From NCBI GenBank assembly GCA_014905825.1, contig JACGCN010000047.1:124001-188000 (forward strand): a DNA stretch of 64,000 nucleotides. Direction: 5' to 3'. Positions 46,546 to 59,797 of this stretch are shown one piece after another. The number at the start of each line of letters is the position of its first letter. Within the stretch, counting starts at the first letter, position 1. The position numbers and the translations under genes are program-made. The notes beneath the pieces were generated by a model. The model saw nothing but the letters and a program-made list of their open reading frames with translations, had not been told where the DNA came from and did no database searches. This DNA is from Lyophyllum atratum. Taxonomy: Eukaryota > Basidiomycota > Agaricomycetes > Agaricales > Lyophyllaceae.

Positions 46546-49500
46546 CTATCGTCTGATCTGGTTCAACTGACGCGAGAACTGCTCACGACAGTAAAAATGT
46601 GTGACCTCACCCCTGCCAAAGGGAACGCCCCATCAGCCAAAACCGATCATTCACACACATTCCAAGAAAACTCACCGCGGAGCATGGACTGCGATCATAC
46701 TGGTACCGATGCGTTTATGGCATTGCGGACATCTGCAAAGGCCGGTCAACTCACACATCGCGACCACCAGCATATTTACGGCATGGAATGAGAGAAACAA
46801 GGGCACCCACATGCGGCTATCGGTCACTTTCACCCGCTTGGTCTGCAAGAGCATCAGGCTCCTGCTTATCTGGTCATTCCGGGACTTGCTGATATGGCGG
46901 ATGACGCTCGTGTCGAAGATCGGGGCGCGCAGAGCTTGGATGAGGAAGCCGCGGACATTCTGGGCCGTGACGAGAGGTGGCAATAGATTTAGTGTCTCAA
47001 CGGCATCGAGACGTGGGTTGTGACGGCTTATCAGGTCCAGGGCTGGGAGAAGAAGGTCTGCAGTGGTGTTAACAGTCGGCCGAAGGTATATGCGTAACAG
47101 CGTGAGGAAAACGTTGCTCGTCTCGGTTCCTGGCTGATAAACGCGTTTGCAGTATCTGCGAATGGATGTTTATGACCAAGGAGTAAATAGAGAAAAGATA
47201 CTGCTTACTCTTCTGCTTTCAGATAATCGTGCATCCGGTATACGTAAAGTTCAAGAGCTTGGTCGTGCCGGCCCAGCCGTCCCAGAAGGATGGCTCGTGC
47301 TTCGAAGAGATCTAGGCTGTATGTAAATAGTGCTCGGAGGTTGCGAGGAGCACGCGACATACCGGTCGAAGATAAAGCACCATACAGACGGTCAACACTG
47401 TAGTAGAGATCGGAGGCAATGAAGTTCAGAAGCTTGCCATACACCTGGCCCTTTGTATCTAAGAATATCAACATCAACTATGGGCGATGAAAGAAAGAAA
47501 CAGGGAAAGTAAGCTACCTTCATCACCCCGTTTCTTCGCTGACAGCGTCATGTTGAGATAAAGCTCCGCAAGTCGATCATGGAAAGCAGGCGTCATCTCC
47601 TGTCGTTCCTCAATGATATGCTCCAAGAACCGTGCTGAGATCTTGGGGTCGATGCCCGCAAGGAAATCCGATACCTCCTGGCGTGGTAGCTCAACATCTT
47701 CAGAGGTAAAGATCTGATTTGAATTGGATTCATAAGACCCCTGCCCCGACATAGCTGGTGGAAGGAAAGGCTCACCTCAAATGCCATGCTGGGATCTGTG
47801 GCAAATATCCATCGCGACGACTCGAAGATTTGTTGAAGATGTTCAGGTCCCAGCTTCTGGAGGTAATGTATTGAGGGTGACAGTTTATCCTCCACGTCAG
47901 TCTCTTTCTCGCCTAGCCTACAATGCAGCGAAATTAGGCCTCAAGTCGGAGAGCGATGCAACAAGATGTGCAACATACTGCCCGAGTAAAGCCAAAGCCT
48001 TCGAGTGCATTTTCTTTCCATTATAAAGATCGATGAGCTCCGCAAATTTCTGGGAAGCACAACACGTTCAGCACCGCAGAAAAGTCGGGAAGAGTGTGGT
48101 ACCCAGTTACCTGACGCGCGAGCAAATCCTCTTCGACTTCCGATACCTCGCACCAATTCGGTAGACGACACAACGATTGAAGAAGGAATGGTCGAATTAT
48201 AAGGTAGGACTTATACAGCGCAGTGTCCACTATCTGTGCGCACCGCAGGAGCTGTTCCGGTGTCAGCGCTGACAAAGGAGCGTTCGGCAGGGCAAAGAGC
48301 TCTTCGATAGGCGTCTCTGACAAGGGCGCGATTGCATGTGACTGGTCCGCGGGTCTGATGTGCACAGCTTCGAGGGCTGCTCCAAGCTTGGGCCGGCGGT
48401 CTGCGAGGTAATGACTAGCAAGCGTCTCAATGGATCGCTGTAAGTCATCTGCAAAACATAGGCCATCTTAGTCAGCCTTTCGACTAGGGAGCAAGAAGCA
48501 AGTACCAGGAACTGGCCGCTTGGGCTTTGCTGTTATCGACGGGGGACGGTCTTCCTTAACAGCAGAGGAGCGCATCATGGCACCCAAACCCGTCCCGATG
48601 CGGCCTCGGATCGATTCCGCAACAGGAGCCGTAAGGGTATCCAACAACTCCGCCGTCATCGACCTCGTCTCACTTTCCTTCTCCTTCTCCGCACCCGTGT
48701 CCTTGTCCTTGTCCTTGTCAGATCCGGTAGAAACAGACAAAGCCGAGGACGAATCGCTCAGAACAGGTGCAGGGCCTCCATACAACGAGATCCACCCCTC
48801 GCGCGGGACGGAGAGTCGCCCCGCAACTTCTTCGGGGAAGAGTGCGACGACTTTAGCAGGATTGAAGTCGAGCTCTAGGAAGGTATTGATAGCGTCCTCG
48901 AATTTACCGGCGCGGAAGTCGGAGACGGCGTTGAGTGCTCGGATTTGGGTTCGTCTCTTATCCTAGAGAACAAAAAAGGCAATTGAGTAAAGGAAGAGGA
49001 ATCGGGCCTGAGTATGTGGGTCTAACCTTGTCAGGCAGCACTGTTTCGTCAATGGTATCGAGCAATGCAAGGGCGTCAGCATAGCGACCTTCCCGCACCA
49101 GTTCGTCGATCTGTTCAGCCCAAGGCCTCATATTGACCCGCCAGATCGTACTGCCCTCCGTCGTCGCAGCCGTCCGATCTGTAGGCGTCGTGACAAGGAA
49201 AAGAGGTGATTTCCCAGATGGGGAGGGTGTCAGGAGCCGGACATTCGCATTAGCTGGGGGTGCCGAGATACCTGTGAGAGATGGGCTGGAGGCGGAGGGG
49301 TTGAACGGAAAAGGAATATTCTGTGTGGTGTTAAGGGATAAGGAGGAGCGGATTTGGACCACGGTTGTAGGGATGACGTTGGGTGATGGTAGACCGGAAG
49401 GTCCTGGGCTCGAGGATTCTGTCAGTTGTGCGGGGACGGAGCCAGGGGGCAGAACCGAGAATATGTAAGGTTTGACGAATGCTGTACTCAGATTTCATTG

Positions 49501-50651
49501 AGTGTTCGGCGAATTTATGGAGAGGACTGTAGATACCTAATTCCTCCGGGGGTGCTGGCCACTCAATCGTCGCGGGACGTGATACCTTCGCGTCTACGCC
49601 GACCATGATCCCTTCGCCTATGGTGGAAGCATTTGTGATTGCATTTAACGCCACTAAATTATAGGAGACCCACTGTCTTTAGCAATAAGAGCTTCGGTTT
49701 CGCTGATCCGCACACAAGCCGGCTTTGGTTTCGCACCGAGCCCTAGCGTCATATATCCCGTAAGTCCTGTGAATGCGCCCATCGCGCTCGTGCCAGTCGA
49801 TGTGGTAAAGGGAAGGGGTGTGGAGATTTCTGTCGCCGTCATGGCAGGGATTGAAAACATGGCATAGTCAGTCGGGGAATACGCGAAACACGCGGTATCA
49901 TGGTCTAGGAAAGATATTACACGCGCAGAATGTGGCAGCGGAGCTTCCTAGGGAGCTATATAAGCCGAATACATGGTTGAACGAATGGCATCGGCGGACC
50001 TTGACTTCTTGAGGCTCTCCGTCTCTCCATGAATAGATAACTACCTTCCTCCGACATCCAACCAAGAGTTGTGTCACTAATGCCGGGATAGGCTTAGGCT
50101 TCGTAAATTCAGACCCAGTAGAGTAGTCAGACTTCGTATCTGGGTCGATGTGCTGCACCGAGGAATGAACTGCGAACGAGAAGGCAGCCTTCGCTTTAAG
50201 GAGGGGAGTCGGTGGCGTGAGTGTCGGTAACGGGAACAGAGTCACAGCGGCCTCTGTGAAGCAACATAGGTTACATCTTCTAACGAAGGATCGGGCTGGA
50301 CTCACCAGAGAGTACAACCAAGGAATTGATGTCCTTGATATATCCAAGCTGCTCGATTGACCTTCTCGTTAAACCCTTCTTCACTTCCACCAAAGTAATG
50401 GCATCTTCGCCCGCATCTAGCAAACATGAACTTAGACCAAGGCATAGAATGAAAAATGCGTACCGTCGGGCTCCTCTACACGGTATGTATGTAGGTTCCC
50501 CGTCGAAGTCCCGACGTACAACCGATCACCTAACGCATTGTAAGCTGGACTCTTCTGACACTTTATTACTTGGTATACCTTGAACAGTTAGGGCATCGAT
50601 CTTCTCCTTGAATCCTGAGATTATGGGAGTTGGGTATAGAAAGGGTGCCAT
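46546..50651 (-). CDS. VPS39: HOPS/CORVET-type vacuolar sorting subunit VPS39/VAM6
   Basis: Seventeen exons: 50651-50579, 50529-50464, 50416-50306, 50253-50000, 49947-49674, 49617-49537, 49481-49027, 48962-48506, 48448-48111, 48049-47979, 47917-47776, 47713-47518, 47458-47363, 47311-47209, 47155-46811, 46732-46676 and 46612-46546; 1061 residues. Vps39 is the HOPS subunit that binds Rab7/Ypt7 and tethers vacuoles and late endosomes. The N-terminal CNH-type beta-propeller opens with PIISGFKEKIDALTVQGDRL and VGTSTGNLHTY. The mid region with LRCAQIVDTALYKSYLIIRP matches the Vps39_1 domain (about 665-775). The C-terminus with EARAILLGRLGRHDQALELY and ICPQCHKRIG matches Vps39_2, including its Cys pair. 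A KDKDKDTGAEKEKE insert lies before residue 590. The exon-14 acceptor (CAGCCTAG) was chosen because it alone keeps frame. Confidence 0.9.
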
Positions 50652-50931
50652 TACGGTGCACAGGCTGCAGCAGCGCGCTGAGGTCGTCGTCGTTCTGGTG
50701 TACTCTGATCACGTGAGATGTGACGCTGAACGCGGCGGGCCGCGGCGTTGCACACTGGCACTGGCTGGCAGCGCGCAGCCTTGCAACAGCCTTGTCGAAG
50801 TAACAGTTGAACCTGAAGCTTGTCAATGTCATTGTCAACGTCAAATTCTCTTTCCCCGTCACCCCAGTCCATCAGATGGCTGTACATGCATCCTGATATT
50901 CAATCGAATCAACGCTCAACATTCAACGACG
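50652..50931. promoter_or_regulatory. Shared divergent promoter of VPS39 and an F-box gene
   Basis: Only 280 bp separate the VPS39 ATG (50651, minus) from the F-box ATG (50932, plus), so both 5' UTRs and core promoters must fit here. No clear TATA element is visible. Confidence 0.55.
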
Positions 50932-52259
50932 ATGTTTCCCCCACAACTCCCACTGGATATCCTCGATAACATCATCGGCCACCTTCACACTGAATCTCTT
51001 CGTCGTTGCTGTCTGGTCTGCAAAGCATTCGTGGTGCCAAGCCGAAAGCGGCTCTTCCGAGTCATATACCTTAGTTCCCGTGATGGCGACTCCACCGACC
51101 TCCCATGCAAACCATTCTACGACAATCTCATCGCCAACCCTCAACTGATCATTCATATCCAGGAGCTATGGGTGGACGGAAAGGACTGGGTTATCAAAGA
51201 GGTGGACTTCCGGGCGCTCTTGTCCCTGTTTGCACACAGCGGAAGTCTTCGGGTTTTCTCGATCAAGTTTTCACCCAAGTTATCAGGCTATGATGACTGG
51301 TACAAAATCCCGATTGCCTTCAAAGAGCCACTTTGCAAAATATTCTGCTCGCCAAGCCTTCATACTCTCCGTATCCACCTTGAAGACATGTGTGCATGCA
51401 GATTTCCGGTCGAACAACTTACAACTGCCCCAAACGTGAAGCGACTAACGCTCCTCGGGAAGGACGCGTCTTCCTGCCGAGCAGAGGCACACCCTTGTGG
51501 AACATATTCCGCTGCTCGTGATGTGCAACTTAACAAAACTGGGAAGCCGTTGGAGGTACTGGAGGTTGGAGGCGTTGATGGGAGAAGCTTGTTGAAGCTT
51601 TTTAGCAATTCTCGAAGCTGTTACCAGGTCTCGAGCCTCCGGAAGGTAGTGGTGGCGGGATCGACAGAAACGAGCTTTTTGCGTGCGCTGTGGAAAATTC
51701 TACAAGGAGCCGCGCCCAACATGGAAACACTGATTTGGCTTAATCCATTCTTTGAATATGGTCTGTATCATCTCCGTCCTTCATCTAACTTCCTATAACG
51801 TTGACGCAATGTTTCTGTTGTCCAGATATTCCTGATTTCAACTTCGAGCAGTTAATCAACCTCCGCAGTCTGATTGTCAAGGTGAACCTCGCAAAGGGAG
51901 AGTTTCATCACCTATACCATCTGCTAGAAAAGGCGTCAGTCCCATGTATGATTGAGAAACTTGCCATTATCGTCGAGGACAACGTGTATTCACCCATGTT
52001 CGATCCCTACGTCGACGATTCAGTGACTGCGTTTGATATCGATCATCATCTTGATAGCTTCTTTGGCCACCTAGAGCCATTGCATACCATCACGATCCAC
52101 GTGGTTTTCGACGCTCTCGACGATGCGGAGGATTTGGGAGTGGACACAGACGAGGGGCTGAGGGCGCATTTTCCTCTCCTTGATGCAACAGGAAAGCTTT
52201 CGGTCAGTTTCGGGGATGGTACGACCACGGCTGAAATTATGAAAGCCCTATCAGCATGA
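50932..52259 (+). CDS. F-box protein
   Basis: Two exons, 50932-51760 and 51826-52259, encoding 420 residues. The N-terminus MFPPQLPLDILDNIIGHL with LRRCCLVCKAFVVPSRKRLF is an F-box of the Agaricomycete type, expected to bind Skp1 in an SCF ligase. The rest has scattered Leu-rich segments (SLHTLRIHLED, NVKRLTLLGK, LEVLEVGGVD) and ends in SFGDGTTTAEIMKALSA. An open frame extends upstream of the ATG to 50608, but it has no ATG at its start and overlaps VPS39. It is not closely related to the tandem pair at 7.4-10.5 kb. Target unknown. Confidence 0.8.
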
Positions 52260-53116
52260 TAATCACCACGGAATAATATTCACATGTATGCGATGTGCAA
52301 TTGGGCATCTGCACGACATCTGATCTCTTTGCCAAGAGGGTGTTCTGTATTTCTTCTAACGTGAAATCTATGGATGGGCACAGCTTGTTTTATTTTTGTT
52401 TTGTTTCCGACTTCTTCGATTTGGGACGACTCTCGAGCGATAGCGATGCTGGCGGTGGAGACATGGGCAGCAGTGCGGCGGCACTAGCGCTAGCCCCCAG
52501 GGGAAGGCTTGCTACAATGTGCGTCGGTTATAGCACTGGTAATCAGGTTACACCACAATGCAACGTGCTCAGGGCAACGCCCTACCACCCCACATCCCTT
52601 GTGAAAAAAGCATTGATGCGCTGTTCTCGTCAGGAGGGCAGCTCAATTCCCTTTCCTAAGCGCGACTCGACAACGTCCACCGTATCCCAAATTTTAACTA
52701 TGAAAACAGCAGAATAGAAATTTGTGCAAGTTCCGAATGATAGGGCCGACAAGTCTGGAAACCTAGGATTACAGATATGGATACATATGAGCGGTAAGGT
52801 CGCTGTCGTTCCCAGGGCACACCCCGCTACCAGAACAAACCTCTATCCATCGCTCTGCCTTCGGAAAAAGAGACCGGCAGTATAACAGAACTCACTCCAT
52901 AGGTGGGCCTGCATAATCCTCGCGCTATACGCTTTGGTACAAATCCAACACCATAATTAAATCCGCTACTTGGTCTTCAAGCGGCCCTACCTTCATAGAA
53001 ATTCACAACGAAGTCAGAAAGTCGTAGCAATGGAATAACTGGCTTGTGATGTTGTAATTCTCGATTCTGGATTCCTGAAATTGGGATAGACGGGAGCATT
53101 CGATAGTACAAAAGAT
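52260..53116. other. Convergent intergenic region
   Basis: Between the F-box gene (plus) and the gamma-glutamyltranspeptidase gene (minus). No gene is recognised. Confidence 0.6.
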
Positions 53117-55845
53117 TCAGATCTGAGGAGCAGCATGGCCGTCTGCGCGAGGATCAGAACCCGCCGCCCACACCGTTGTACCAGATGCACTCTTTATCTT
53201 CTGTATGACTTGCCCGCGGCCCATCATCGCACGGCCGAAACCAGACATGGTACGAGCATCATGCCCCATCGCTATTCCGTTTGGTCAATCGCAGAACGCA
53301 ATATATAGCCTATCCTGCCGACTTGCCTTTGAGTTCCTGTATAGTTTTATCCGGGATTCCTTCCTCGAAATATACCTCGCTGTTGATATCTCCTGCCGCC
53401 TTGGATTTGATGGGGTCAGTGCCGGGAGTGCCAGGCGAAATGCAAAAGCGTGGGGCATCCAGGGCAGCTTGCACAGTGAATCCCCTTAGTATGTTCAAGA
53501 GCACTTGGACATGTCCTTGTGGCTGAGGAGATGTGAATCTCAGATGTCGAAAAACTATCCAGCCCTGGAATAAACATACCTGCATGTATGCTCCCATGAC
53601 TCCAAAGGTCAAGAACAAGTCGTCACCTTTGGTCGCTAGAGCAGGGATAATGGTATGATATGGGCGTTTACCCCCCTGTACACATGTGCATCAGTCATGA
53701 GATGGCAGATATCGGTAGCTGACATATTACCTCGAGACAATTGGGATGCGACGCGTCTAGCACGAAGCTATTCCCTCTATTCTGGAGAGTAAAGCCACAT
53801 TTGTTTGGAACAGCTATTGAAAAGCTCCTCGACATTTTCGATATCTCATGTGAAATGAGACTCACCGCCTGTGCCAAATCCTGATGATTGCGAATCACTG
53901 AGTCCATTGTGTTATCGGGCAGAGGGAGATGTACTAACCAGCGTAGTTGCTCTGTATGAAACTACATGCATTTCCCCACTGATCCGTCACTAGGGAGCAT
54001 CAGCCTGCGGTGTTCTACGAACTACATCACGTCGTACCTGTGAAGTACACCGTGTCCGAGGAGGCTACAGGACTTCCCTATGTCAAGGATCTGTCAGACG
54101 AAATCAACACGATGTTCTCTGATTGGAAACGTACGTGGATGAGATTTGGATTGGTCGCTAAACTACTGAACAGTCTTGCGCGTGTTGCAAGGTAGTCCTT
54201 GGCATCCTTTCAGCGCTCGAGTGTATGCAGAAACGCATAGTACAAACCTTGTTAAGAAGCGCTTCGACTGGAGTAGGAGAGAAATCGGGATCCGTAATAA
54301 ACCACTGCGTATCTGATATACGGAGCTCAAAGAGCCATTTGTCAACTATGAAGATGAGCGTACCTGCGAAAGCAATTCTACAGACGCATTAGAGCGATAT
54401 GTATAACAGAATAACATTCAGCATACCGTAGAGCTTCGATCAGAGTGTGAAGATACTCCGCGGAGTTGTGCTCCATGGATGCGAGCGCCCGACAAAGACC
54501 TTGCTCTTGCATGTTCTCAAGAACGCCCAGGGCCATGAGAGCAGTTAATCCTGAAAGTGATTTGGGTCGATTCAATACTCAGCTTTGATTGCCATAGCAT
54601 ACCTTGACCGTTCGGCGAGCACTGTGTGATTGTTAGAAAGATTTGGATCCCGCTAGGGTGAGGGATAGTACCTCATAGACGGTTACATCGCCTCCGTAGG
54701 TATAGCTGATTGGCTCCACAAATGAACTCTTGTGCGTTGCGAGATCCTCCAACTCCATGACTCCTCCCTTGCTCTTGATGAGATCGACGATCGCCTGCGC
54801 GACTCTCCCTTTGTAAAATCCGTCCTTGCCATGTGTTGCGACTTCCTTAAAAGTCTGGGCAAGGTAGGGAAACTTGACCACCTCACCAGGGAGGGGCGCC
54901 CTACCATTGAGTAGCATGTCTCCTGCGTCCGCAGAGGCATTGATAATTAAACTCTGGTAGATGTCAAAGGTTTTAAATGCCAAATCGTGCAGAGAAAATC
55001 ATATTCACCTCGGAGTCTTGCCACTAATCCAACAGGTCTCAATGAGCGGGGCTATGCCCAATAGACATGAGCACTAACTTACATTGCGGCTGTGTATCTC
55101 AGACACTGGAACGCTGTTGGAAACCGCGATCAGCAGGATTAGCCGATGGCACTCATGAGAGTAAATCCACAAACCCTTCTTCTGCCAACCTGATAGCAGG
55201 TCCTAGAACATCCTTAACAGTAACTGCGCCGTTACCGAAGTGCTCTACAGTGTCGACCCAAGCAGCAGCCGCTCCTACACAATCGCTTCAGTTTCCTCAC
55301 GTTTGAAATAAGCTGAGTCTCTTGCCTGGCACGGTAACCGTATTCAAGTCGGTCAGTGGAATATTACCTTCATAGCCTTGCTGAAGTGCGTGTTCCAAAG
55401 TCAACTTCGCTGGCGAACGTCCAGAGCCGTTTAACGATTTCACGGTCTTGGTGGCGGCATCATAGAAAAGACAGAAGGCGTCACTGAGGAGGAGGTCAAC
55501 CTAGAGTTGAGGATCTGATAGATCGAGTTACCCTCCAATACCACAGCAGCTCGGCTCCGTTACATTCAATGCTACAGATGTTGCGACGGCGGCATCAGCT
55601 GAAGTGGTAAGGGAGATTCAACCAGTGTGCTTTAGTAAGTGGCAGGACGTATACAAACCAGCATTCCCTCCTTTGCGAAGGATCTCCAACCCGGCCTCAG
55701 CAGCCAGGGGCTGGGAACACGCTACCATACCTTTCGTCCCATACACCACCGACCGACGACTTGGGAACCGAGAGAATGTCAATTCAGGACGATCGATAGC
55801 AGCCCAATCATGCTGAACGGCGCCTGGGATTGGTCTTGGGGGCAT
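53117..55845 (-). CDS. Gamma-glutamyltranspeptidase-like enzyme
   Basis: Nineteen exons between 55845 and 53117: 55845-55659, 55598-55532, 55483-55326, 55274-55175, 55113-55083, 55023-55009, 54953-54672, 54621-54603, 54550-54427, 54377-54364, 54312-54248, 54197-54135, 54077-54038, 53989-53939, 53880-53866, 53813-53731, 53675-53580, 53522-53327 and 53271-53117; 586 residues. Family features (PF01019): [39 protein letters not shown], then [20 protein letters not shown], where the Thr should be the autocatalytic and nucleophilic residue, and [19 protein letters not shown]. These enzymes transfer or hydrolyse gamma-glutamyl groups, as in glutathione breakdown. There is no signal peptide or membrane anchor, so it is probably intracellular. 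Introns 3 and 18 start with GC (GCAAGA, GCAAGT). Exons as small as 14-19 nt occur. The upstream MFS gene points the same way. Confidence 0.88.
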
Positions 55846-56668
55846 CTTAAGAGTTTGGCTTGTACCTCTTCTGGCAGGAAAGGCTGTTATGTGCAGTCTC
55901 GTTCACACACTGCAAGTGGTCGAACGACGCCTTCAAGAATCAAGTAAATGATATATACGCTGGCGAATGAGTCAGGTGTCTTGAAATGCCGGTATGTTAT
56001 CTCTGGGCAGCCATGTGGGAAGAAAGGGGTAGGTCGATCCCGCTTTGCCTAAATGTTTTTATCCTGTAAAGTCTGTTCCTGGTGGTCGACGTGAGGAGGG
56101 TACAATCAGAATTGATTGATTGGATCGATGTACGAGACACGTGTCGCTTAACGGCACAAGCGGGAGAGCGGCCCTCCGTGAACCACAAGTTGAGCACACT
56201 TCGCGCGTAGAGCTCTTGCCCCTACTCGCCCGCTTGCCACGCTCACATTCCTGCCGTTGCATATAGGGGTAAGCGCCTCGGGGATACAGGAACCAAAGTG
56301 AATAAGGATGGAACCGACCTTGCCAGTGCCCGGAGTAGCACAGAAGCAGCTACGGTACAACTAAGCTCCAGTCACTCAGTACTCAATGGCAATAACGAGA
56401 GACCACCTTGAAAGGGGTCCCATCAGCGTCCTGAGTGGCTTCGAGGACAAGCACGATAACGCGTCCACAATATGTTCACCCGTATAAGTCAAGTGGCGGA
56501 GCATCCCAAGTTCCATACTTCAAAGGCATAATTCGAGGTCAAGCTCATGAGAATCTGCAAAGCATGTGAAGCTGTTTATCGACTGATGTACACATGATAG
56601 TAAGCGGTATACAATGACGATATTAGAAAGTGATCCGAGAGTTATCTCAACACGGTCAATGATTTCCA
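55846..56668. other. Intergenic region
   Basis: Between MFS paralogue 3 and the transpeptidase gene, both on minus. It should hold the transpeptidase promoter. Short open frames lack support. Confidence 0.55.
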
Positions 56669-58621
56669 CTAGTTCCATGGCTTACAAGGAAGCAAGGAAG
56701 AAGACATCATCGCAACTCCTAATAACAGGAGCATAACATAATAGACGAGGTATCCACCCATATAATGGTGCTCGATGGATAGGGAGAACAGAGAGTTGAA
56801 TACAGCAGGTCCAATTGCCCTCATAACACTAACAGTCATCTAGTGGAAGAGTATGATCAGACGCAGTCATTCACCTTTCGAACATATACGTACTTGACAC
56901 AGGCCATTCATCGCGCCAAGGGATGCACGGTTTGGTGAAGCAGCCGAGATAAAAATGAATGCTGCACCTGAAAATACTCTAAGCCAACCCAACAAGCCAA
57001 ACGTGCAAGCCATACATACCAAATGCAAGGTTCAGACCTAACGAACTCAAAGTTTGCACGGCGACCACCGTCCACACCAAGGGGCTGAGACCCTGCGTTT
57101 TGGCCAGGTAATTCATAAGCGGGAACGCAGCGAACACCGGGAGAGCGGTAGACATCCCCATCACGAACGTCTTCTTCGCGCCCCAGCGATCATGGATCTT
57201 CGCGAAAAATAATATTTGCAGAGACCCGTTCAAAATGCCATACAGGGATAACACCTTGCCGATCGACGACGGAGATAGGCCGAGCCCGCCGAGTTCTATG
57301 GGCGTCGAGAAAAAGAGGGGCTGCAGTGCACGGAAGGCGATGTCGACAAGTGCGAGGAGGGCGTAGTTGATGGCAGTAATTAGTACTCGCGGGATGAGAA
57401 GCTCGCGTAGCGTTTTCGGTCGCTCCGATTCTGAAACAGCGGGCGGCTGCGGTTCCCCAGATCTCCCAGGGTTCTTGCATGACGAATCGCGTTTTGATTT
57501 CCGGAGACACAGTAGGCGGGATACAGGAACAGGGGACTGGACCGTTTCCCGCAGGAAAAGAAATGCAACAAGCCAGGAAAGGGCAGAAAAGACTGCGGGG
57601 ACAGCGCAAGGCAGAAAGTATGGATACTTTTTTAGAAAGAGGTTGTTGCCGAAGACATCGGGAAAGCGGTCGGCAGGTCGAGACAGTGAACCGCCGATGA
57701 GAGGGCCGAGCTATGACGCGACAGATTCAATAATGATAATCGAACAGAAATAGGTATGGCCTCACAGCACCTCCAACTGACCATGCAACGGGCATGTAGG
57801 CGTACATCTTTTATAATGATAGTTAGAGCGGACGCGGATATCAGGGTAAGTGATTGCAGGCACCTGCGCTATATTCGTGCTGTCCGTCATTTCAGTCATC
57901 ATTCTGTAGAACAGGTCGAAAGATGAGTTAGATCAATCGTTTCGAGTACCAGCGGCTATACCCTTTCATGACACCAATATTCCCGTCTAGAAGTTCAGGA
58001 TAGTGAGTAAATGGCAGATGCTTTTGAACAGACACTTACTCAATGCCCCATTGAGGCTTCGACTATCGTGTATATCCGTTAGATCATCCAGCATCCCGAG
58101 TAGAGATGAATCACCTGACAACGAGGCCCCAAAACGTTGTTGAAAGCCCAAAACAGAACATCGACAAGGATAAGCCGAACAATCCAACGAGGATAATCGG
58201 TTTGCGGCCAACATGGTCAGAAATCCTGCTCCAGTGTATAACCGTCATAGCTTGAGTCATGTAGTAGATAGATTGCTGTCAGTGGCAGGCATGCTCAACA
58301 AGGCAATCCGCATGTTGAGTCATTGAAGAAACCTCACCATGAGTCCAAGATAGTACCCAACCTGGGCCTCATTTCCATGGGTAATCCCGATATCACGAAT
58401 AAGCTACAGTTGGCGATATCCACTCGCATGAAGTTTTGCCTGTGGTAAGATGACTAGACTGGACATACCTGAGGTGCAAATGGGTAGATAACCTGGGAAG
58501 TTAGAGGTTCGGCGAGCTGGATGAACAGTATGATGGAGTACTGGCGCCAGGGTATCGGTGTGCTTTTCCTTGGTTGAGGGTGAAGCAACGGTGTCTCCTC
58601 ATCAGCTGGAGTGGACGGCAT
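56669..58621 (-). CDS. MFS transporter, DHA1-like, paralogue 3
   Basis: Ten exons: 58621-58469, 58403-58338, 58275-58115, 58062-58040, 57986-57962, 57903-57864, 57807-57766, 57710-57020, 56967-56894 and 56839-56669; 481 residues. Motif A is SRISDHVGRKP, followed by NGNIGVMKGMMTEMTDSTN and GPLIGGSLSRPADRFPDVFG, so it belongs to the family of the pair at 19.8-23.8 kb. Exons 2 and 3 have exactly the lengths of exons 2 and 3 of paralogue 1 (66 and 161 nt), which supports the models. The central loop is Cys/Ser/Pro-rich. It has more introns than the other two. Proximity to the glutathione-type enzyme could hint at a gamma-glutamyl or conjugate substrate, which is speculation. Confidence 0.85.
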
Positions 58622-59144
58622 TGCGTTTGATTAGCCTGGAGGCAACCTGGAGGGGGGAGGGGGTATGATGATGAAGCGACAGAAAGGAAGAAAGAAATTT
58701 GAAACTGTGTCTACCGATTTATGTAAATTGTTCGTTCGGTGTGATGAAGCAGCATGAAGCGACCCTTGAATCGCAGAGCCTGCAACTCGGTTGTGTCGAT
58801 AAGACTCGGCAGATCTGCGCGGATGTTTAGAACGAAGAGAAATGACATCGAGGTGGGCCATTAACATAGTCACCATTGACACCGGTGATGATCCGGGACA
58901 AGCCACACTGGCCATGGAGCTCATGAATGCAGTTGGTGGAGGCTAAAACGGACTTCGACGCAGCCTTGAGGCAAGGGTCAAGTGCTATAATCTTGAGATT
59001 GAAATGTCACTGGAAAAGGAAATTATTTTGAACTTCACAAATATTGTCACCCATTTACGACCACAACTGTCATGGTATCGTCCTCCACAGCACACCTCGA
59101 ATTTTACATTGTATAGCCCATAATATTCTTCCTTCTTCCACACC
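58622..59144. other. Divergent intergenic region
   Basis: Promoter space for MFS paralogue 3 (minus) and the DUF4604 gene (plus). No gene is seen. Confidence 0.6.
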
Positions 59145-59797
59145 ATGGCACCGAAAGAACCCAATCGCCATCAACTTTCGTCGCGGTTGTCGTACAGCCA
59201 AAACACCCCGGCTTTTCTGCAGAAACTCAAAAACCGGATGGCTGGTGTACCCGATGAAGAGGAGGAATTTGACGACGAGTTCGAGGACGATGGTTCCGGT
59301 CGCTCACCTATACCACGGCGCCCAGCAATCCCTGAACGACCAGATGATGATCCAGGAAGCGCAGACGAGGATGATGGGGACGAGAAGCCCCAGGTGGTGG
59401 TCCTGAGGGAGGGTAAACATCTCACGGCGCATGAAGCGGAGAATGTGAGGCGGAAAGGTATGGCTCATCACCTGTTATATCTCATATCATTGGCTCATCG
59501 TTCATGAGTGTAGAGAAGGGTCTTCCTCCGCTCCCAGATCCTGCAGAAGCGGCGGCGGCGAAAGCTTTGGCTGCCGAAGCATCCGTTGCTAAGGAAAGTG
59601 CGAATAGCGTCAAAACGCAATCCACCAGCCTTTCCTTCTCGTCGTCGAAAGGTGGTGCCAAATCGTCGAATAAGAAGCGGAAAGCCATTGGTGAACCGTC
59701 TGAGGACATCAAGGCGAACAAATCGGCCAACCCGTCGACCAAGAAAAAGGCCAAGAAAGCAAGCAAGACTCTGCTCTCTTTTGGTGACGACGCGTAA
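59145..59797 (+). CDS. DUF4604 (KIAA1143-like) protein
   Basis: Two exons, 59145-59457 and 59514-59797, encoding 198 residues. The N-terminus with LSYSQNTPAFLQKLKNRMAG, an acidic run (DEEEEFDDEFEDD) and QVVVLREGKHLTAHEAE matches the DUF4604 family seen in human KIAA1143. The C-terminus is Ala/Lys-rich with basic patches (SNKKRKAIG, KKKAKKASK) that look like nuclear signals, and ends LLSFGDDA. The family is conserved across eukaryotes but its biochemical role is not established. The gene is compact, with one 56-nt intron at the Lys-Glu junction. Confidence 0.82.

Noticed and set aside
50608..50931. Upstream extension of the F-box frame
   Set aside because: It begins without ATG and overlaps VPS39 exon 1. 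The ATG at 50932 directly precedes the F-box.
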